57,076 bases of DNA from Lachnospiraceae bacterium (GTDB lineage Bacteria > Bacillota > Clostridia > Lachnospirales > Lachnospiraceae): positions 1 through 57,076 of the forward strand of contig JAFTWC010000023.1 of NCBI GenBank assembly GCA_017465475.1, given 5' to 3'. Below the pieces are notes generated by a model. That model was not told the origin of the DNA. It saw only the letters and a list, made by a program, of their open reading frames with translations, and made no database searches. Shown here one piece after another: positions 25,625 to 34,589 of this stretch. Each line of letters starts with the position of its first letter. The stretch's first letter is position 1. Both the position numbers and the translations under genes were made by a program.

Positions 25625-27142
25625 TTACTGTATCACTCTATATACTGTTTCTTCACTCCAATTTACAAAGCGAATCTGATTTTCTTCTGTTTCCTCTCCG
25701 TCATAACACACCACCCAATCGCTTTCCGTATCCTCCGGAATAATCTCCATGTCGATTGCCAAATCATAATACTCCTTCGCTCCGGCCTGTTCCGAAGTTT
25801 CCTTCGACGGAATTGAAAACCTTTGCTTCCCATTCTTTGTCACCACCAAAAGAGTCCTGTCCTCTGCCGTATCGTTGCTGACACTCAAATGAATGCTTCC
25901 TTGCGAGTCCTTCCAAACCGATGCCACATAAAGTGTTTCTGTATCATGCAAATTGTCAAATACAATATTCTCGTCAATATCCGGATAAATATCTCCGAAC
26001 AAGTGCCCGTCCCCGATGGAAATATTGCAAAATACCACATTTTCTACGTTCCAGTCACCCTTTACCGCATGGGCATAAATGCTGTAGCCTCCGCCGTTTA
26101 TAATGCAATCTTCAAACAAAAAATCGCGTGCATTACTATATTCCAGCTGTACCATAAAGCAGGCATTTATCAGACGCTTTCGACCTGACTCAATAATCGG
26201 TATCTCAATTCTGCAATTCCGGAACGTGATATTTTCTGCATCAATCTCTGCCTTTCCGTATATCTGCATCGCATCCGAATGTTTTCCCTGCTCATTATAT
26301 TGAGGATATCCGGCAAAGTAACAATTCTCAACCGTTACATTTTGAAACGGATTCAAACCATCATAACCACTCCCGCCAAAAAAACAAGTTTCAAATGTAG
26401 AATTACTTCCTGTAAAATGTTCCACGGAACAGTCTTTAAAATAATAATACGTCATACTCTGCGCATACTCTGTCGCAATATGACCAAACTTACAATTTTC
26501 AAAACGGAGGATATGCTTTCTTTCCGTATTGACCCCATTACGTATCGCAAATTTCTTATCCGTAAAGTCCTTATTCCGAATAACCACTTCTTCTGCCAGT
26601 TCCGCATTATTTTTTCCGTAGTACAAGTCAATTACAATCGTATTCCCGTTATCCCCCATCCGGTATTCCACACCATCTGCCACACAGGCACTGTTTATCT
26701 TTTCCAGCACAGAAACATCACGGCATCCGGTGTTAAATTTGTCCGGGATTACAATCCCATCGTAATATTCTTTCTCCACCACTTCTTCGTACCGCACCGG
26801 TATCGGTGTGGGTGTTGGCGGAACCGTCGGCAACGGGGTAGCTGTTGGCAACGGTGTCGGCGTCGGCATTGGGGTCGGCGAAGCCGTCGGAACAAGTGTC
26901 ACCGTCGGAACCTCTGTCGGAATCACAACTGCCGTCGGTGAAATGGCCACCTCCGGTTCCTGTGTCACTACAGGTTCTGCCGTCACCAAGGCTTCCGGAA
27001 AATCCGTCACTTCCGCGACTTTCTCCGATGTCGGTGTCTCCCGTACAGGCTCTTTCTCCTTTGCACAGGCGCTTCCCAAACCAAGCAACAGTATGATTAA
27101 CACGGCCGCAAGACCGAATTCCCTAACTCCGTTTCGTCGCAA
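25625..27142 (-). CDS. Lipoprotein with Thr/Pro linker and right-handed beta-helix domain
   Basis: 505 residues. A lipoprotein signal ends at the lipobox LGSAC (~Cys26). A Pro/Thr/Val-rich linker (~30-115) with TPTP-type repeats follows, then a beta-helix-like domain with pectate-lyase-type coils: short strands separated by N-rich turns such as RFENCKFG, VENCYFAG, FRNCRIEI, FEDCIINGGG. It is closely related to the secreted protein at 32512-34290. Such folds bind or cleave polysaccharide; no catalytic residue can be named. It uses a TTG start with GGAG 9 nt upstream and sits inside the EPS operon after rfbD, so a role in surface polymer handling is likely. Confidence 0.7.
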   Translation of the reverse strand: MRRNGVREFGLAAVLIILLLGLGSACAKEKEPVRETPTSEKVAEVTDFPEALVTAEPVVTQEPEVAISPTAVVIPTEVPTVTLVPTASPTPMPTPTPLPTATPLPTVPPTPTPIPVRYEEVVEKEYYDGIVIPDKFNTGCRDVSVLEKINSACVADGVEYRMGDNGNTIVIDLYYGKNNAELAEEVVIRNKDFTDKKFAIRNGVNTERKHILRFENCKFGHIATEYAQSMTYYYFKDCSVEHFTGSNSTFETCFFGGSGYDGLNPFQNVTVENCYFAGYPQYNEQGKHSDAMQIYGKAEIDAENITFRNCRIEIPIIESGRKRLINACFMVQLEYSNARDFLFEDCIINGGGYSIYAHAVKGDWNVENVVFCNISIGDGHLFGDIYPDIDENIVFDNLHDTETLYVASVWKDSQGSIHLSVSNDTAEDRTLLVVTKNGKQRFSIPSKETSEQAGAKEYYDLAIDMEIIPEDTESDWVVCYDGEETEENQIRFVNWSEETVYRVIQ

Positions 27143-27172
27143 AAGGCTCTCTCCTTCCCTTTCACATACAAC

Positions 27173-28093
27173 TTACCGCACTTCCCTCAAATACCTCTCC
27201 AGGGCATCCTTCCACTCCGGTAAAGGTTCAAATCCCGCCTTCACAAGCTTACTCTTGTCAAGCCTGCTGTTAAACGGTCGCTTTGCCTTGGAAAGTCCGT
27301 ACTCCTCGGTAGTCACCGGAGTGACCTTTGTATCGTATCCTGCCTGTTTAAATATCTCACAGGCAAAGTCATACCAACTGATAAAACCGCCTTCATTGGT
27401 GGCGTGATAACAGCCGTATTTCTCCGTTTCTATCATATCTGCCAGAAGTCTCGCCAAATCCGGCGTATAGGTCGGGGTACCCACCTGATCGGATACTACC
27501 CGCAGGGTATCGTATTTCTTTCCGATGGTTAACATAGTCTTAATAAAGTTATTACCGTTTAATCCGAATACCCAGGCAATCCGCACGATAAAGTACTTGG
27601 TAAGCAGTTCCTTTACCGCCAGCTCACCTTCAAGCTTCGTCTGTCCGTACACACTAAGAGGTGCATACTCGGTACAGTCCGGGTCCCAGGGTGTTTCTCC
27701 CTGTCCGTTAAACACATAGTCGGTGCTGATGTAAACCATCTTACAGTCAAGGGTTTTACATACAGTGGCAATGTTCCTTGTCCCGGTTACATTAACCGCT
27801 TTTACCTTTTCCGCATTTTCCTCATCTTCTGCCGCATCCACCGCGGTCCATGCCGCACAGTGCACTACCGCATCCGGTCGTACGCGCTGTAATAAATCCT
27901 TCACAGCCGTTGCATCCGTGATGTCTAACGCAGCAAATTTATAAGATGCCGTACCCTTTGCCTCGTCCGTCAAAAGGGCACTCTTTTCATTTTCTGCAAT
28001 ATCGCTTCCCACTACCCCGTAACCACGGCCCAGAAGCTCTTTTACCACATCATAGCCCAGTTGTCCGGAAACACCGGTTACAAATACGTTCAT
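27173..28093 (-). CDS. rfbD: dTDP-4-dehydrorhamnose reductase
   Basis: 306 residues of the extended SDR family: the nucleotide-binding GVSGQLG at residues 7-13, the YGQTKLEGE active-site Tyr-Lys, and the family segment HCAAWTAVDAAEDE. It performs the last, NAD(P)H-dependent step of dTDP-L-rhamnose synthesis. It closes the four-gene rfb set (C-A-B-D order) 33 bp after rfbB and precedes the beta-helix lipoprotein. Confidence 0.93.
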   Translation of the reverse strand: MNVFVTGVSGQLGYDVVKELLGRGYGVVGSDIAENEKSALLTDEAKGTASYKFAALDITDATAVKDLLQRVRPDAVVHCAAWTAVDAAEDEENAEKVKAVNVTGTRNIATVCKTLDCKMVYISTDYVFNGQGETPWDPDCTEYAPLSVYGQTKLEGELAVKELLTKYFIVRIAWVFGLNGNNFIKTMLTIGKKYDTLRVVSDQVGTPTYTPDLARLLADMIETEKYGCYHATNEGGFISWYDFACEIFKQAGYDTKVTPVTTEEYGLSKAKRPFNSRLDKSKLVKAGFEPLPEWKDALERYLREVR

Positions 28094-28126
28094 CCGGTCA
28101 CACTCCTTCGATTCTACTCAATCTGT

Positions 28127-29146
28127 TTATCTGTTTCCGTACATCTGCTCGTAATAGTTCTGATATTCACCGGAAATGATGGTTTCCCACCATTCTTTAT
28201 TGTCCAAATACCACTGAATGGTCTTTTTAATACCGTCTGCAAACTTCGTCTCCGGAAGCCAACCCAGTTCTCTGTGAATTTTTGCCGGGTCGATGGCATA
28301 TCGCATATCGTGACCCTTACGGTCGGTTACATACGTAATGAGGCTCTCCGGCTTTCCCAGTTCCTTACAAATGAGCTTTACGATATCAATATTACGCATC
28401 TCGTTGTGTCCGCCGATGTTGTATACCTCGCCTACTTTTCCTTTATGTATAATCAAATCAATTGCCTTACAATGGTCCTCCACATACAGCCAGTCACGGA
28501 CATTGATGCCCTCACCGTATACCGGAAGCGGCTTATCATTCAGCGCATTGGCAATCATAAGCGGAATCAGCTTTTCCGGGAAATGATACGGGCCGTAGTT
28601 GTTACTGCAACGGCTGATGGTCACCGGCAAACCGTAGGTTCTGTGATATGCCTGTACAAGCAAATCCGCAGATGCCTTGGAACTGCTGTACGGAGAACTG
28701 GTATGAATCGGAGTCTCCTCCGTAAAAAATAAATCCGGACGATCCAGCGGTAAATCTCCGTATACTTCGTCCGTAGACACCTGATGATATCTCTGAATGC
28801 CGTACTTTCTGCAGGCATCCATAAGCACCTGGGTTCCCATAATATTGGTCTCTAAAAACACACCCGGATTCTCAATGGAACGATCCACATGACTCTCCGC
28901 CGCAAAATTCACCACCACATCCGGTTTCTCTTCTTCAAACAACTGATATACTGCATCTCTGTCACAAATATCTGCTTTCACAAACCGGAAGTTCGGATTA
29001 CTCATCACCGGCTCTAAAGTAGACAAATTGCCTGCATAGGTCAACTTGTCCAAACAAATGATGCGATACTCCGGATACTTCTTTAACATATGAAATACAA
29101 AATTGGAACCGATAAATCCCGCTCCGCCTGTTACAATAATCGTCAT
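28127..29146 (-). CDS. rfbB: dTDP-glucose 4,6-dehydratase
   Basis: 339 residues of the extended SDR fold: VTGGAGFIGSN near the start, HVDRSI, and YSSSKASADLL with the catalytic Tyr-x-x-x-Lys. It converts dTDP-glucose to dTDP-4-keto-6-deoxyglucose. I use ATG 29146 with GGAGGAG 6 nt upstream; the frame extends 14 codons further into the gap but lacks a site. It lies 16 bp after rfbA. Confidence 0.95.
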   Translation of the reverse strand: MTIIVTGGAGFIGSNFVFHMLKKYPEYRIICLDKLTYAGNLSTLEPVMSNPNFRFVKADICDRDAVYQLFEEEKPDVVVNFAAESHVDRSIENPGVFLETNIMGTQVLMDACRKYGIQRYHQVSTDEVYGDLPLDRPDLFFTEETPIHTSSPYSSSKASADLLVQAYHRTYGLPVTISRCSNNYGPYHFPEKLIPLMIANALNDKPLPVYGEGINVRDWLYVEDHCKAIDLIIHKGKVGEVYNIGGHNEMRNIDIVKLICKELGKPESLITYVTDRKGHDMRYAIDPAKIHRELGWLPETKFADGIKKTIQWYLDNKEWWETIISGEYQNYYEQMYGNR

Positions 29147-29162
29147 GGATACTCCTCCTCGT

Positions 29163-30047
29163 TTAATACTGAATCTTTCCTTCCGCAACCTTTCTCAAGT
29201 GCTCACCATACGGGGACTTTCCGTACTCTGCTGCTGCCGTAAGAAGGGTTTCTTTAGAAATCCATCCGTTTATGTAGGCGATTTCTTCCGGTGCGGAAAT
29301 CTCAATACTCTGTCTCTTCTGAATCATCTGTACAAAATCGGAAGCCTCCAAAAGACTATCCATTGTACCGGTATCAAGCCATGCAAAACCACGTCCCAAC
29401 AGCTTTACGTTCAAGTCTCCGCATTCCAGATAAATCCGGTTCAAATCCGTAATCTCCAGCTCTCCTCTTGCGGAAGGCTTGATGGTCTTTGCATACTCTA
29501 CCACCCGCTTGTCATAGAAATACAAACCGGTAATACAATAATTGGACTTGGGCTGCTTCGGCTTTTCCTCTACGGAAATTACCTTTCCGTTCTCATCAAA
29601 CTCTACAATTCCGAAACGCTCCGGGTCATTTACATAATAACCGAAAATCGTTGCCCTGCCCTCTTCTCCGTTCTTTACTGCCTCCTGCAACAACTTACGG
29701 AAGCCGTTTCCGTAGAAAATGTTATCACCTAACACCATGGCACACGGCTCGTCTCCGATAAACTCCTCCCCAAGTAAAAATGCCTGGGCAAGTCCGTCCG
29801 GTGACGGCTGTACCTTATACGAAAGGGACACTCCGTACCTGCTTCCGTCCCCTAAAAGGCGCTCAAAATTCGGCAAATCCTGAGGGGTGGAAATAATCAA
29901 AATATCTTTGATTCCCGCCAGCATAAGCGTGGAAAGGGGATAATAAATCATCGGCTTATCGTATACCGGAAGCAACTGCTTTGATGTTACCATGGTAAGC
30001 GGATAAAGCCTTGTACCGGAACCGCCTGCTAAAATAATACCCTTCAT
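29163..30047 (-). CDS. rfbA: Glucose-1-phosphate thymidylyltransferase
   Basis: 294 residues. The sugar-nucleotidyltransferase start [17 protein letters not shown], the uridine/thymidine loop [11 protein letters not shown], the catalytic-site VLGDNIFYG and [11 protein letters not shown] are all intact. It makes dTDP-glucose, committing glucose-1-phosphate to rhamnose synthesis. It lies 13 bp after rfbC and is co-transcribed with it. Confidence 0.95.
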   Translation of the reverse strand: MKGIILAGGSGTRLYPLTMVTSKQLLPVYDKPMIYYPLSTLMLAGIKDILIISTPQDLPNFERLLGDGSRYGVSLSYKVQPSPDGLAQAFLLGEEFIGDEPCAMVLGDNIFYGNGFRKLLQEAVKNGEEGRATIFGYYVNDPERFGIVEFDENGKVISVEEKPKQPKSNYCITGLYFYDKRVVEYAKTIKPSARGELEITDLNRIYLECGDLNVKLLGRGFAWLDTGTMDSLLEASDFVQMIQKRQSIEISAPEEIAYINGWISKETLLTAAAEYGKSPYGEHLRKVAEGKIQY

Positions 30048-30060
30048 CTTTTTTGTCTCC

Positions 30061-30633
30061 TTATCGTCCCAACACTTCCGTCAGTTCGGAAAAGTCATGG
30101 TTCTTTTTATCTTTCTCTGCCAGTATCGCTTCTTCCTCTGTCACCGGCCACGGAATATTTAATTCCTTATCGTTCCACATAATTCCGAATTCATCTCCCG
30201 GCGCATACAGTCTGGTACATTTATAGGCAAAGGTAGCTGTCTCGGAAAGCACTGCGAAACCATGCAAAAATCCTTCCGGAATCAAAAGCTGCTTTTTATT
30301 CTCTTCGGAAAGTACCACACCCAAATGCTGTCCGTAGGTAGGACTGCCTTTTCTTGCATCTACTGCCACATCGTAAACCTCTCCCTGAAGCACTCGCACC
30401 AGCTTGCCCTGAGGTTGTGTCAGCTGCATATGTAACCCGCGAAGCACTCCCTTCTGGGACCGGCTCTCATTGTCCTGCACATACTGACACGGTGTACCGT
30501 CCAAATGTTTCACATAAGGAGCAAACTCATCGTTATAAGTTTCCAGAAAATATCCTCTCTGGTCTGCAAACACCGTCGGTTCCACCACATACAAGCCCTC
30601 AATGGGGGTTTCGTGAAATGTAAATTTACCCAT
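30061..30633 (-). CDS. rfbC: dTDP-4-dehydrorhamnose 3,5-epimerase
   Basis: 190 residues of the RmlC cupin fold: [12 protein letters not shown], the catalytic His region [22 protein letters not shown] and [12 protein letters not shown]. It epimerises the keto sugar before RfbD reduces it. The start ATG 30633 has AAGGA 8 nt upstream and matches the family N-terminus ([16 protein letters not shown]). It is the first gene of the long leftward EPS unit, behind the promoter at 30719-30747. Confidence 0.93.
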   Translation of the reverse strand: MGKFTFHETPIEGLYVVEPTVFADQRGYFLETYNDEFAPYVKHLDGTPCQYVQDNESRSQKGVLRGLHMQLTQPQGKLVRVLQGEVYDVAVDARKGSPTYGQHLGVVLSEENKKQLLIPEGFLHGFAVLSETATFAYKCTRLYAPGDEFGIMWNDKELNIPWPVTEEEAILAEKDKKNHDFSELTEVLGR

Positions 30634-30718
30634 GTTATTTATCCTTGCCTCCGTAAAAATATCTATCCATACAAAATTGTATATTTTTCGACCAAAATCG
30701 ATACAACAATCCAGTTTT

Positions 30719-30747
30719 ATTATACTCCCGTATTTTGCAACATGCAA
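30719..30747 (-). promoter_or_regulatory. Sigma-A promoter for the rfbCABD/EPS operon
   Basis: Reading leftward: TTGCAT (complement of 30742-30747), a 17-bp spacer, TATAAT (complement of 30719-30724). It leaves a 5' leader of about 80 nt before rfbC. Confidence 0.75.
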
Positions 30748-30818
30748 GATAATTTTATTACAGAAATATTCATTTGTATAGTTTAAATAAACATTATTGT
30801 TCCAAGTAGACAGTTTTG

Positions 30819-30827
30819 TGGTATAAT
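30819..30827 (+). promoter_or_regulatory. Extended -10 promoter for the two-component system
   Basis: TGGTATAAT (an extended -10 with perfect TATAAT) lies 75 bp before the response-regulator ATG. No good -35 is visible, which is usual for extended -10 promoters. It is divergent from the EPS promoter, with ~100 bp between them. Confidence 0.5.
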
Positions 30828-30901
30828 AGCCATAAAGTGGTATTATCCATCGCAATGATTACATAATTTACTATAGCATATAAAAGAAAAAGGAGGTCCC
30901 C

Positions 30902-31591
30902 ATGGCAAGTTTATTACTGATTGATGACGACGTTGATGTATTGGAAATTAATCGCAAGTTCCTAACAAGCGAAGGTTTTACCGTACATATTGCGGACACC
31001 CCGCAAAAAGGCATTGCTCTTGCGAGAAAACTCTCCCCTTCCTGCATTGTCCTGGACGTTATGATGCCGGACATGGACGGGTTTGAAGTATGCGAGACCA
31101 TCCGGACCTTTTCCTCCGCACCGATAATCTTTCTCACCGGTAAAAGCTCGGAGGACGACAAAATCAACGGTCTTTTGACCGGCGGGGACGATTACCTTGT
31201 AAAGCCTTACGGACTTAGAGAGCTTTCTGCCCGTATCCGAGCCTTGTTACGTCGTGCATCTCTGCAACCGGTACCACCGGCAAATGCCAATGTTCTGACC
31301 TTCCGTGATTTATCCATCGATAAACTGGAGCACAAAGCATTTTACAAAGGGGAAGACCTTGGGCTGGCCAACCGCGAATATGAAGTGCTTTTATATCTCG
31401 CCACCCATCCGAATCAGGATGTCACTTTTGAAGAACTGGGCACCACCCTCTTTGGTGTCTATTCAGAACTAGACCGCCGTTCCGTTATGGTAAATGTAAG
31501 CCGTTTGCGCAAAAAAATGACCATTGATTTCGCTTTGGAAAACATGATTGAGACCGTATGGTCCAAAGGGTATCGATTTATTGCAAAATAA
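30902..31591 (+). CDS. OmpR-family response regulator
   Basis: 229 residues. Receiver domain 1-120 with acidic pocket DDD (8-10), phospho-acceptor Asp52 in VLDVMMPDMDG and the conserved Lys in VKPYG. The winged-helix Trans_reg_C domain fills residues ~130-229 (LANREYEVLLYLATHPN, GYRFIA). An AGGAGG site precedes the ATG. It pairs with the histidine kinase 49 bp downstream. Divergent from the EPS operon, it is a plausible regulator of that operon. Confidence 0.95.
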   Translation: MASLLLIDDDVDVLEINRKFLTSEGFTVHIADTPQKGIALARKLSPSCIVLDVMMPDMDGFEVCETIRTFSSAPIIFLTGKSSEDDKINGLLTGGDDYLVKPYGLRELSARIRALLRRASLQPVPPANANVLTFRDLSIDKLEHKAFYKGEDLGLANREYEVLLYLATHPNQDVTFEELGTTLFGVYSELDRRSVMVNVSRLRKKMTIDFALENMIETVWSKGYRFIAK

Positions 31592-31640
31592 TTCATAATC
31601 ACTTACTTTATCAACTCAGATTTGCACCCAGGGGGATTTT

Positions 31641-32465
31641 ATGAAAAAAAATTCGTTTACCTCGCCTACCATTGAAAGTCAAACCATCGAAGAATTGTCA
31701 AAACAGTTATTAGAAACCACCGGTCAACTTTATGCCGCTAACGAACAATTAAAAAAAGAACAGGCACAAAAAAGAGAGATGTTAGCTAACATCTCTCATG
31801 ATTTGCGTGCTCCGATTACCGCTATCCGCAGCAGCATCGACTACCTAACCAGCGGACAGAATTTATCCAAAGAAGAACTGGATTCTTCCCTGCAACTCAT
31901 TCACCGCCGTACCCTTACACTGGAGAATCTGATACAGGACATGTATTTCCTGTTTTGTGTAGAAGACAATTCCAGAGCCTTCGAGTTCGAAGAAGTGGAT
32001 GCCGCACCTTTTTTGGAAACCTATTTCTATGACGCAATTTGTGATACCAAATTCGATGATAAAAACATGTCCCTAGACATGCCTGCAGACTTAGACTGCC
32101 GACTCTCCATCGATATCCAAAAGATAATCCGGGTTCTGGACAATCTATTTAATAACGCTGTGAAGTATTCACCGGCAAACGCAGATATTACGTTAAAGGT
32201 GGAGCTTGGCACAGATTCCCGGTGCCTTTCCGTCTCCGTCATCGATACCGGCTACGGCATCCCGGCAGATGCGGTGGAACATGTCTTTGGTCGTACCTAC
32301 ACCGTTTCCTCCGCCCGGACTCCCAACTCCGCTACCGGAAGCGGCCTGGGACTTGCCATTGTAAAAGCCATTGTAGAACGGCACGGCGGAAATGTAAAGT
32401 GCACAAGTACGGAAGGGAAGGGAAGCTGTTTTTCTTTCACATTGCCATGCATAAACATAAAGTAA
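31641..32465 (+). CDS. Cytosolic sensor histidine kinase
   Basis: 274 residues with no membrane segment or PAS domain. A short N-terminal coiled region leads to the H-box ANISHDLRAPI (His53), then the ATPase N-box DNLFNNAVKYS, the G1 box DTGYGI and the G2 box GSGLGLAI. It should phosphorylate the adjacent response regulator. Lacking a sensor domain, it must receive its signal from another protein or a cytosolic cue through the coiled segment. A strong hairpin terminator follows. Confidence 0.92.
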   Translation: MKKNSFTSPTIESQTIEELSKQLLETTGQLYAANEQLKKEQAQKREMLANISHDLRAPITAIRSSIDYLTSGQNLSKEELDSSLQLIHRRTLTLENLIQDMYFLFCVEDNSRAFEFEEVDAAPFLETYFYDAICDTKFDDKNMSLDMPADLDCRLSIDIQKIIRVLDNLFNNAVKYSPANADITLKVELGTDSRCLSVSVIDTGYGIPADAVEHVFGRTYTVSSARTPNSATGSGLGLAIVKAIVERHGGNVKCTSTEGKGSCFSFTLPCINIK

Positions 32466-32472
32466 CAAAGAA

Positions 32473-32512
32473 AGACCCAAAGACCGGAGTAATGGTCTTT
32501 GGGTCTGCTTTT
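32473..32512. terminator. Bidirectional terminator between the kinase and the beta-helix gene
   Basis: A perfect 13-bp stem AGACCCAAAGACC/GGTCTTTGGGTCT with an 8-nt loop. T-rich tails follow it in both directions (GCTTTTT rightward, TTTCTTTG leftward), serving the two convergent genes. Confidence 0.85.
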
Positions 32513-34290
32513 TAATATACTGTTCTATACACGTCTTCCCCACTCCAATTTACATAACGAATCTGATTTTCCTGTGTCTCTGCACCGTCATAGCACACCA
32601 CCCAGTCACTTCCCGCATCTTTCGGAACAATATCCATATCTATAGCCAAATCATAATACTCCTGCGCTCCGGCTGCTTCTGAAGTTGCTTTTGACGGAAT
32701 CGTAATTTCCTGCTTTCCGTTCTCCGTTACGATCAAAAGAGTCTTGTCCTCAGCGGTATCATTGCTGACACTCAGATGAATCTTCCCTAAAGAATCCTTC
32801 CATGCCGATGCTACATACAACTTTTCTGTATCATGCATATTGTCGAATACGATATTTTCATCAACATCCGGGTAAAGAGTTCCGAACAGATGCCCGCTTC
32901 CTACAGAAATATTGCGGAACACAACGTTCTCTACACTCCAGTCGCCCTTTACCGCATGGGCATAAATGCTATATCCCCCACCGTTAATAATGCAATCTTC
33001 AAACAAAAAATCACGTGCGTTACTATATTCCAGCTGAACCATAAAACAAGCATTTATCAGACGTTTTCTACCCGACTCAATAATCGGAATCTCAATTCTA
33101 CAATTCTGAAACAAGATATTCTCTGCATCAACATCTGCCTTTCCATATATCTGCATAGCATCCGAGTGCTTTCCTATTTCATTATATTGCGGGTAACCTG
33201 CAAAATAACTGCTCTTTACTGTCACGTTCTGAAACGGATTTAAACCGTCGTAGCAGCTGCCACCAAAGAAACACCGGTCAAAAGTTGCATTACTTCCCGC
33301 AAATTGTGTAATTGCGCAGTTTACAAAATAGTAATCTAACATATCTTGTTTATAATCCACTGTAACATTTCCAAACGTACAGTTTTCAAAGCGAATCGTC
33401 CTTTTCATCTCCGACCTGGAAGCGTTACGTATTGCCAACTTCTTATCCGAGAAATCCTTATTTCTGATTATTACTTCGCTTACCATCTCTTTATTGTTCT
33501 TTCCATAATACAGGTCAATCACAACTGTATTCCCGTTATCTCCCATCCTGTACTCAACACCATCTACCGTACATGCGCTATTAATCTTCTCAAGTACCGT
33601 CGTATCATAACATCCCGTATTATACTTATCCGGAATAATATTTTTATCATAGGTTCCTTCACTTACCAATTCATACACCGGTGCCGGTGTTGCTGTCGGC
33701 TTTGGTGTTGCTGTCGGTGCCGGGGTTGCTGTCGGTTTCGGCGTTGCTGTCGGCACTGGTGTTGCTGTCGGCACTGGTGTTGCTGTCGGTGCCGGGGTTG
33801 CTGTCGGCTTCGGCGTTGCTGTCGGCTTCGGGGTTGCTGTCGGCCTCGGTGTCGGAGTTGCCGCAACAACTGTCTTCGTGCTCATCACAATTTTATTGTC
33901 CAAAACGTATCCGTAATACTCTTTATTTTGATAGGTCACTCCCACATGGCGATAGACATCTCCATAAGCATCTCTATACAAACCATATAATTTCAAATCC
34001 ATATTTCTTGTAACAGTTACACCACGCCACCAGCTTCCCTGTACCATTACTGTCCGGCCATATCTCTGTGGTAATGTCTTTAACAGTAAAAGCGAAACCC
34101 TCGGGTAATTTATCTTACCCCATCCGATCTGCACTCCGCCTTGATTTGCTTTTGCTTTCGATGCAGACAAAATTTGTTCTTGTTTGTTTTCACTTGCCTG
34201 AACCTCAGTCGGTACTGTTGTTGCAAATACACAACCTATCATACAGAGTACAATTAATCCCCCTAAAATCCTCTTACATAGTTTTTTCAT
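32512..34290 (-). CDS. Secreted beta-helix protein under c-di-GMP riboswitch control
   Basis: 592 residues. The signal peptide (MKKLCKRILGGLIVLCMIG) is followed by a ~100-residue domain with VQGSWWRGVTVTRNMD. Then comes a low-complexity linker of PTATP/KPTATP repeats coded at 33664-33860, and a C-terminal beta-helix region that is a close homologue of the one at 25625-27142 (RFENCTFG, FDRCFFGGS, FQNCRIEI, FEDCIINGGG). The signal peptide lacks a lipobox-Cys arrangement as clear as in the paralogue, so it may be released or held by another route. ATG 34290 has AAAGGAGGG upstream. Its long leader carries the GEMM riboswitch, linking it to the motile/sessile switch. Confidence 0.75.
   Translation of the reverse strand: MKKLCKRILGGLIVLCMIGCVFATTVPTEVQASENKQEQILSASKAKANQGGVQIGWGKINYPRVSLLLLKTLPQRYGRTVMVQGSWWRGVTVTRNMDLKLYGLYRDAYGDVYRHVGVTYQNKEYYGYVLDNKIVMSTKTVVAATPTPRPTATPKPTATPKPTATPAPTATPVPTATPVPTATPKPTATPAPTATPKPTATPAPVYELVSEGTYDKNIIPDKYNTGCYDTTVLEKINSACTVDGVEYRMGDNGNTVVIDLYYGKNNKEMVSEVIIRNKDFSDKKLAIRNASRSEMKRTIRFENCTFGNVTVDYKQDMLDYYFVNCAITQFAGSNATFDRCFFGGSCYDGLNPFQNVTVKSSYFAGYPQYNEIGKHSDAMQIYGKADVDAENILFQNCRIEIPIIESGRKRLINACFMVQLEYSNARDFLFEDCIINGGGYSIYAHAVKGDWSVENVVFRNISVGSGHLFGTLYPDVDENIVFDNMHDTEKLYVASAWKDSLGKIHLSVSNDTAEDKTLLIVTENGKQEITIPSKATSEAAGAQEYYDLAIDMDIVPKDAGSDWVVCYDGAETQENQIRYVNWSGEDVYRTVY
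33664..33860 (-). repeat. In-frame tandem repeat encoding a Thr/Pro-rich linker
   Basis: Direct repeats with 18-bp periodicity (GTTGCTGTCGG plus variable GGCTT/GTGCC/CACTG) encode KPTATP, APTATP and VPTATP units inside the gene 32512-34290. It is a protein linker, likely length-variable between strains, not a CRISPR. Confidence 0.85.
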
Positions 34291-34340
34291 AAGATACCCT
34301 CCTTTGTTTATAAGAAAGTACGACGCAATTGCCCGGAAAC

Positions 34341-34371
34341 AAAAAAAGCGCTTTTGAAAAAACAAAAGCGC
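34341..34371 (-). terminator. Riboswitch expression-platform terminator
   Basis: On the minus strand a perfect 9-bp stem GCGCTTTTG/CAAAAGCGC (loop of six T) is followed by seven T. It lies between the aptamer and the ribosome site of the beta-helix gene. A small rival hairpin (AAACTTTA/TAAAGTTT) sits between it and the aptamer. Confidence 0.8.
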
Positions 34372-34394
34372 CTTGTATCAAACTTTATAAACAC

Positions 34395-34492
34395 CCCTAA
34401 AGTTTCGGCGACCGGCTGCCATAACATCTCTGTCTTAGGCCCCTGGTTTTGCGTCCTTACCTTTCGATAAGTTTGCCTTTTCGTCTTTTCTG
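34395..34492 (-). ncRNA. Cyclic-di-GMP-I (GEMM-I) riboswitch aptamer
   Basis: Reading leftward the RNA has the class signature: GGCAAAC, a stem CTTATC-GAAA-GGTAAG capped by a GNRA tetraloop, GGACGCAAAACC, then CCTAAG ... TATGG, which is the canonical 11-nt tetraloop receptor, and finally GCAGCCGGTCGCC. All conserved ligand-pocket segments are present. Followed by an intrinsic terminator and then the start of a secreted beta-helix protein gene, so c-di-GMP should control read-through. Whether it is an ON or OFF switch cannot be told with certainty by eye. Confidence 0.9.
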
Positions 34493-34497
34493 AGGTC

Positions 34498-34526
34498 ATT
34501 GTATCACGTTTTCCATCTATTGCCAA
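34498..34526 (-). promoter_or_regulatory. Promoter of the riboswitch transcript
   Basis: Leftward TTGGCA (complement of 34521-34526), a 17-bp spacer, TACAAT (complement of 34498-34503), just before the aptamer. Confidence 0.7.
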
Positions 34527-34589
34527 CAATTTTCGCAAAATCAGGACTATTTTCCCATGTAAAATACAACTTTGCCACCAGATATCTCT

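Noticed and set aside
26800-27060. Gly/Val-rich plus-strand frames and repeats
   Set aside because: These are the reverse of the Thr/Pro/Val-rich linker of the lipoprotein at 25625-27142.
33664-33860. Regular direct repeats suggestive of a CRISPR array
   Set aside because: The period is short (18 bp), there are no unique spacers, and the repeats are in frame, coding a PTATP-type linker in a secreted protein. No cas genes are present.
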